DNA from: Actinomycetota bacterium
GTDB taxonomy: Bacteria > Actinomycetota > Actinomycetes > S36-B12 > UBA5976
Assembly: GCA_026392535.1 (NCBI GenBank)
Contig: JAPLBX010000047.1
Location: forward strand, 1-19,707
DNA: 19,707 nucleotides
Reading direction: 5' to 3'
Position 1 is the first letter of the stretch. Each line of letters begins with the position of its first letter. The position numbers were made by a program, and so were the translations under genes. The notes under the pieces are model-generated. The model was not told the origin of the DNA. It did no database searches and saw only the letters and a list, made by a program, of their open reading frames with translations. Shown one piece after another: positions 15,333 to 19,707 of this stretch.

Positions 15333-16846
15333 TGAAATACATTTCAGATTCCAGATTTGCAGTTGCTTCGCTTGGTTTATGGTCAGGGGCTCTTGCTTGG
15401 TTCGCAATTACCGAAAGAGCAAACCACTGGCTGTTTGTCCTTGTTGTAATTGGCATTGCATTCCTCCATTTTTCACATAACAAGAAATTACCAATCATCT
15501 ACTTTGTCATTGGTCTAACTCTCACTGGGGCTAGGCATCATTGGCTTCATCAAGGTGACTTCGAGATTGAACAACTAAGTAATCAAACCTTGCAATTCCA
15601 GATAACGAGCGATCCACAACTTGTGGCAGAACGATTTTCCGGCTCCCTTACTTTCGAGCAAGATGTTTTTGTCTATGCAGATATTGTGAAACGGGATACA
15701 TATTTACCTATTGCGCTGACCGTGGGCGAATCCGAGAGTGACCTCACCACCGCATTACCTTCTTCAGTATGGCAATGCAGAATGACATTGCGAAAGGCGA
15801 TTGGAAATCGCAGATACCTTGCATTTGCTACTTGTAAAGATGAGCCTGAGTTAATTTCAAAGGAAACAAATTTGCAGTCAGTGGCAGGAACCTTTAGAAA
15901 TTCACTTGCGGAATTGACCTACAAACAAAACCCCTCTGACGCAGCCGCATTGTTACCAGGGTTAGTGGTGGGAGACAATCAAGCTCAGTCCGATGAATTG
16001 GTTAGGAATCTAAGAATTGCAGGGCTTGGACATCTGACTGCGGTGAGTGGTGCGAACGTGGCAATCTTGTTGCTATTCGTCCAGTTCATTTTGCAACGCA
16101 CTCAAATTAGTGACAAATGGCGCTTAGTAATTTCGCTATTAGTCCTCGTTGCATTTGTAGTTGTAGCCAGGCCTTCACCAAGTGTGGTGAGAGCAGCAAT
16201 GATGGCTGGTGTCACATTGCTTTATTGGATAAAGGGATTACAAAAATTCTCCGAAGATATTTTGTTTCTAGCGGTGGCCGTTTTGTTGCTGATCGATCCA
16301 TGGCTGGCAATCTCTTGGGGATTTGCCTTATCGGTCGCGGCCACACTTGGGCTCATTTTGCTACCCAAGATTTGGGGAATAGATTCAAATAGTTCTTTAC
16401 CAATAAAGCTAAGTAGCACGGCATTAGCTGCAAGTTTGGCTACGTTTCCAATATTGATGGCAATGGGAAGTCCGGTCACGTTTGCAACTGTGCCAGCAAA
16501 TATCGTCGCAGAATTTATGGTTGCACCTGCCACAGTGCTTGGCCTGATTGCACCACTGACTCATTTCATTCCAGGACTCGACCCGCTTGCCCAACTAATC
16601 GCAAATTTGGCTGTGGGCTTTGCGGCTGCGATAGTCACGGTTGCAAGTGTTTTCTCGAATTCGATTTTTGCAATAAACATCTTAAGTGCGCGGGGGATCG
16701 GACTAATAGTTGTGTTAATCATTGCATTTATGAACCGTAGGAATGTCAAAATCCTGTTTGGCCTCTTTGTAATCGTGATTGTCGTGTTTGCAACAATCAA
16801 TAGATTTGTTCTGCAATGGTGGTCGATGTTGGGCCTGACCCAATGA
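15332..16846 (+). pseudogene. comEC: ComEC, N-terminal and channel part, cut short by a missing segment
   Basis: Polytopic membrane protein of the ComEC/Rec2 family, the channel for single-stranded DNA uptake. N-terminal hydrophobic segments and a soluble region come first. The competence domain is clear from about residue 205: LLPGLVVGDN, then IAGLGHLTAVSGANVAILL and ARPSPSVVRAAMMAG, followed by many membrane spans. After FVLQWW at about 16817 the frame runs into SMLGLTQ and stops. The expected next part, with the DVGQGD motif that opens the metallo-beta-lactamase domain, is missing, and the sequence jumps to VVDVGPDP in another frame. About 30 residues seem lost; the length is 1 more than a multiple of three. 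Confidence 0.85.
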
Positions 16847-17514
16847 CTATGAAAACGTGCTTAGAAGATTTTGGAATCAGTAAAGTTGATTTATTTGTTG
16901 CAAGCCACTTCCATGCCGATCACATTGGTGGAATTTCAGGTCTGCTCGAAGTCTCCAGACCATCTCGCCTAATTACGGCAGCACTGTCCTCACCGACAAG
17001 TGGCGTTCGGTTAGTGGAATCGAAAGTCGCACCCACAGTTCGTGAGATTGCCTTTGTTGGGATGAATGGGCAATTTCTAGATTCACAATTTCCAGTAAGT
17101 TGGCAAGTCCTTGCACCTGCCAATCCACCTAGCTCAGTTGATGACTCAGACGGATCTTCGATTAACAACAATTCGGTTGTCTTGCTCGTAACGACTGCGC
17201 ATCATCGGATTTTGTTGACAGGCGACATTGAAGTTGATGGCCAGAGCCTGCTGATGCAAAGTGTGTCGAACCCAATGGTTGATATCGTGAAGGTTCCGCA
17301 TCATGGTTCGGCTTATCAGTTACCAGAATTTGCGAATTGGGTGCATGCAAAGTTGGCTTGGATTTCAGTTGGCTTGGCTAACTCCTATGGGCATCCAAAC
17401 GCCACCACCATTTTGCTCTATCAAACAGCAGGCTCGACTGTGCTCTCAACTATGAATTGCGGGCATATCAGTGTGGGAGCCAACTCTTATTCGACGAGTA
17501 GATCATGCGTCTAG
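16816..17514 (+). pseudogene. ComEC, C-terminal metallo-beta-lactamase domain, out of frame with the channel part
   Basis: This 232-residue frame begins inside the MBL domain at VVDVGPDP and continues intact with the metal-binding SHFHADHIGG, an LLTGDIE segment and VPHHGSAYQ, ending at TAG 17512-17514. In ComEC this domain follows the channel and is thought to degrade the non-transported strand. ATG 16816 overlaps the channel frame by 31 bases and has no ribosome site, so separate translation is unlikely unless coupled. The full zinc ligands survive, but the first strand and the DVGQGD motif are absent. Confidence 0.85.
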
Positions 17515-17535
17515 GTGGTCTGCCATAGTTGCCCC

Positions 17536-18528
17536 GTGGCTCATCCAATTGTCTTGATCGCTGGTGGCGAGGAATTCCTCGCTGAACGCGAGGTCAGACG
17601 CATATTAAGTGCCGTTCGCACAGTTGAGCCGACTCTTGAACGCAGGGACATCGATGGCTCTGCAGATAATGGCTATGAACTTTTTGTGGACGCAATATCG
17701 CCAAGTCTTTTTGGTGAAACCCCGCTGGTCGTGGTGGACAATATTGAACAGGCATCTGACGGATTGCAATCTGCAGTTTTGGCAGCAATTGCCGATCCAC
17801 AAACTCAAACCCGGGCCTTACTACTTCAAAAAGGTTTAGTTAAGGGCCGAGGTTTCATTGACAAAATTAAGAAGTCAGAAGCTGAAGTAATTTTGGTTGA
17901 AAAGCCAAAAGGTAAAGCTTTCGATGAATTCATCATTAATGAATTCAAGTCTTTTAAACGAAAGATTGATACCGATGCAGTCAAAGCACTGCGTGATGCT
18001 GTCGGTGATGATTTGCGAATGCTTTCGGCAGCCGTTAGTCAATTAAGTTCTGATTTAGATTCAGCGACCATTTCGGCTGAAGATGTTGAGAAGTATTACG
18101 AAGGAATGTCGGGAGTTCCGGCATATGTGATTACTGACCATGTTTTCGAACGTCGAGTTACGCAAGCCATAACTGCATTGCGCTGGGGTGTTGAACGCGA
18201 ACCAAATATGGGACCGGCAGTAGTTGCAACGGCCATCAATGTGATTCGAAGTTTGTTGCATGTTGTTAATGCGCCATCGGGTAGTAGCGAAGCAGACATT
18301 GCTCGCATGGCTGGGGTGCCGCCTTGGAAAGTAAGAACTCTTCGAGATCAAGCTCGCAAATGGCGACCTGCAGAGTTAGCTGATGCTGCGCTTTTACTTA
18401 CCTATGCCGATGCCGCACTTAAAGGTGGGCATGTCGATGAACTTGGGACCGTTGAAGTTCTAGATCCAATTCAGCGCCAAGCACTGCTCGAGCGAGTGCT
18501 TGTTGAGATGGCTCAAGTAGCCAGATAA
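17536..18528 (+). CDS. holA: DNA polymerase III delta subunit
   Basis: A 330-residue clamp-loader subunit: delta opens the beta clamp so it can be placed on DNA. Family features include VLIAGGEEFLAEREVRRI at the start, SLFGETPLVVVDNIE, and a C-terminal helical domain with MAGVPPWKVRTLRDQARKW. I chose GTG 17536 since the GEEF block normally starts within about ten residues of the N-terminus; GTG 17515, directly after the comEC stop, would add seven residues with Cys and His. A -10-like CATAGT (17524-17529) lies six bases before GTG 17536, as at degV. Confidence 0.93.
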   Translation: MAHPIVLIAGGEEFLAEREVRRILSAVRTVEPTLERRDIDGSADNGYELFVDAISPSLFGETPLVVVDNIEQASDGLQSAVLAAIADPQTQTRALLLQKGLVKGRGFIDKIKKSEAEVILVEKPKGKAFDEFIINEFKSFKRKIDTDAVKALRDAVGDDLRMLSAAVSQLSSDLDSATISAEDVEKYYEGMSGVPAYVITDHVFERRVTQAITALRWGVEREPNMGPAVVATAINVIRSLLHVVNAPSGSSEADIARMAGVPPWKVRTLRDQARKWRPAELADAALLLTYADAALKGGHVDELGTVEVLDPIQRQALLERVLVEMAQVAR

Positions 18529-18561
18529 AAAATAGCCCCCGCATTTCTGCGAGGGCTATTT
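18524..18561. terminator. Shared terminator between convergent holA and rpsT
   Basis: AAATAGCCC (18530-18538) pairs with GGGCTATTT (18553-18561), and CGCA/TGCG extends the stem around a TTTC loop with one mismatch. On the minus strand the hairpin is followed by a run of T (complement of A 18527-18532 and beyond), so it is a strong terminator for rpsT. On the plus strand the tail is weaker (TAGAAGTTTT), but the hairpin probably also serves holA. Confidence 0.85.
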
Positions 18562-18572
18562 AGAAGTTTTGT

Positions 18573-18833
18573 TTAGAGATTGTTAACTAGAGCGTCAACA
18601 CCAGATTTGCGGTTTGCAGCGTTGTTCTTATGAAGAACGCCTTGTGAAACTGCCGTGTCTAGAGTGCGCTTAGCGTCTTTTGCCAATGCTGCTGCTTCTG
18701 CCTTGTTACCAGCGGTAACTGCTTCGCGAACCTTGCGGATTGCAGTGCGAACAGAAGACTTAATAGTCTTATTGCGCTCACGAGCAACTTCATTTTGCTT
18801 GTTGCGCTTGATCTGAGACTTGATGTTTGCCAC
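18573..18833 (-). CDS. rpsT: 30S ribosomal protein S20
   Basis: An 86-residue, Lys/Arg/Ala-rich protein with the family start MANIKSQIKRNKQNEVARERN and the C-terminal GVLHKNNAANRKSG. S20 binds 16S rRNA early in assembly of the small subunit. It begins with GTG (18833-18831) after an AAGG site, and reads opposite to holA and lepA, its standard actinobacterial place. It is the only minus-strand gene in the window. Confidence 0.97.
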   Translation of the reverse strand: MANIKSQIKRNKQNEVARERNKTIKSSVRTAIRKVREAVTAGNKAEAAALAKDAKRTLDTAVSQGVLHKNNAANRKSGVDALVNNL

Positions 18834-18853
18834 AGGACTACCTTCGTTATTCG

Positions 18854-18878
18854 TCCCCTGAGGGAACTCCTTTTGGAG
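18854..18878 (-). promoter_or_regulatory. Tandem stem-loops in the rpsT leader
   Basis: Read on the minus strand, CTCC-AAAA-GGAG (18878-18867) and TCCC-TCAG-GGGA (18865-18854) form two adjacent four-pair stem-loops, separated by one base, about 21 bases before the rpsT start. AAAAGGAG in the first looks like a ribosome site but has no start codon at a fitting distance. Such a leader could bind S20 for feedback control; this is inferred from position only. Confidence 0.35.
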
Positions 18879-18885
18879 CGGGCGA

Positions 18886-18916
18886 AGAATAGCCTTAAAG
18901 GGTGAGTGTGTGCCAA
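18886..18916 (-). promoter_or_regulatory. Possible rpsT promoter
   Basis: On the minus strand TTGGCA (18916-18911) and TATTCT (18891-18886) resemble -35 and -10 boxes at 19-base spacing, slightly long. This gives a leader of about 45 bases that contains the tandem stem-loops. Confidence 0.35.
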
Positions 18917-18981
18917 TCCGCTCATGGCTCGTGGGAGACTAACCCCCTAAATCCCTCTTGAGAGCAGAATGTGAGGAAAGT

Positions 18982-19209
18982 GTGGCCAAGAACTCACCTG
19001 GTTCCACCCCACCCGAACTCATTCGCAATTTCTGCATCATTGCCCACATCGACCATGGCAAATCCACCTTGGCCGACCGAATGTTGCAAATCACTGGGGT
19101 AGTCGACGGCCGCCACATGCGTGCCCAATATCTCGATCGTATGGACATTGAACGCGAGCGTGGCATCACAATCAAAAGACACCCCGGGTCACGTGGACTT
19201 CACATATGA
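18982..19209 (+). pseudogene. lepA: Elongation factor 4 (LepA), N-terminal fragment before a missing segment
   Basis: GTG 18982 follows GAGGAAAG (18973-18980) and starts a normal LepA: RNFCIIAHIDHGKSTLADR (G1), then LDRMDIERERGITIK (G2, about residue 65). The frame then reads out-of-frame into RHPGSRGLHI and stops at TGA 19207-19209. LepA is a translational GTPase that acts on ribosomes during initiation or stalled elongation. In homologues about 20 residues separate GITIK from DTPGHVDF; here a single base (19177) does. A TTG at 18958 could add eight residues but has no ribosome site. Confidence 0.9.
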
Positions 19210-19707
19210 AGTCTCCCGCTCACTAGCAGCCTGCGAAGGTGCAGTTCTACTAGTAGATGCCGCCCAGGGGATTGAAGCTCAAACTCTTGCAAACTTGTAT
19301 CTCGCAGTTGAGAACAACCTAACCATCATTCCAGTTTTAAATAAAATCGATTTACCAGCCGCGCAACCAGATAAGTATGCAGCTGAGATTTCAAAAATCC
19401 TCGGAATCGATCCGGACGAAATCTTGCGAGTTTCAGGTAAGACTGGGCAAGGTGTACCGGAACTTGTAAACCACATCGTAAAAACTATTCCGCATCCAGT
19501 TGGCGATGCAGATGCACCAGCTCGTGCAATGATCTTCGATTCAGTTTATGACACCTACCGGGGTGTGGTCACATACATTCGCGTAATTGACGGAAGACTC
19601 AAGCATCGGGAAAAAATCGTAATGATGTCAACTTTTGCCGAGCATGAACTTTTGGAAGTTGGCGTGATTTCTCCAGATCCAATTCCGTCAGATGCAATTG
19701 GTGTTGG
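19178..19707 (+). pseudogene. Elongation factor 4 (LepA), continuation in the +1 frame, runs off the window
   Basis: From 19178 the frame one base over resumes exactly at the G3 motif DTPGHVDFTYEVSRSLAACEG and stays open to the window end: LLVDAAQGIEAQTLANLYLA, NKIDLPAA (G4), SGKTGQGV (G5), then domain II starting at FDSVYDTYRGVV. All later residues look normal, so the only lesion is at 19176-19178. The missing length must be 2 more than a multiple of three, such as 59 bases. Confidence 0.9.

Noticed and set aside
16816..17514. Naturally separate metallo-beta-lactamase gene
   Set aside because: It lacks the first strand and the DVGQGD motif of the domain, starts inside the domain with no ribosome site, and overlaps the channel frame, so a broken comEC is the simpler reading.
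19170..19210. Programmed frameshift in lepA
   Set aside because: A frameshift would not restore the 20 or so residues missing between G2 and G3, and no slippery site with a downstream structure is evident.
1..19707. Mobile element, prophage, CRISPR or defence island
   Set aside because: All recognisable genes are core functions in standard order; no transposase, integrase, spaced repeats or composition break was seen.

Overview
The window looks like a conserved housekeeping stretch of a streamlined, moderate-to-low-GC member of the Actinomycetia. The gene order (pbp2-rodA / RNase E / rplU-rpmA / obgE-proB-proA / nadD-LCP-like-rsfS-gpm / tRNA-Ala-leuS / degV / comEA-comEC-holA / rpsT / lepA) is the classic actinobacterial arrangement. 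AT-rich codon use, very short gaps and stop-start overlaps suggest a small planktonic genome such as the freshwater acI (Nanopelagicales) group. That placement is an inference; no rRNA is present. I see no mobile element, phage, CRISPR array or defence system.

Layout. Positions 2-1692 hold the 3' end of a class B penicillin-binding protein and rodA, the cell-elongation pair. Positions 1693-2062 hold no intact gene, only a frameshifted C-terminal remnant of a protein, probably a TIGR03936/DUF2344 radical-SAM-associated protein, followed by a leader rich in inverted repeats. RNase E/G (2063-4000) has an in-frame TAA inside its zinc-link CxxC motif, with the rest of the reading frame intact to 4096. 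A hairpin and a good promoter precede rplU-rpmA, which end in a strong terminator at about 4858-4900. Next comes a tight run: obgE-proB-proA (GTPase plus first two steps of proline synthesis), a 44-residue membrane protein, nadD, an LCP-like membrane protein, rsfS and a phosphoglycerate mutase-family gene. tRNA-Ala(GGC) lies 15 bases before leuS. degV stands alone with a leaderless-type start. comEA-comEC-holA follow, with comEC broken by a missing segment. holA and the opposite-strand rpsT converge on a shared terminator. lepA, divergent from rpsT, is broken by another missing segment and runs off the window.

The most notable feature is the number of lesions in otherwise well-preserved core genes: a one-base frameshift plus a large deletion behind rodA, a nonsense codon in rne, a missing piece with frameshift in comEC and another in lepA. 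In each case the sequence beyond the lesion is still conserved. The lesions are therefore very recent, or they come from amplification, assembly or base-calling errors, or (for rne) the stop is read through. I do not see a clearly new multi-gene system. The candidate new biology is small: structured leaders for rne, rplU and rpsT, a probably non-catalytic LCP-like protein, and the tRNA-leuS junction.
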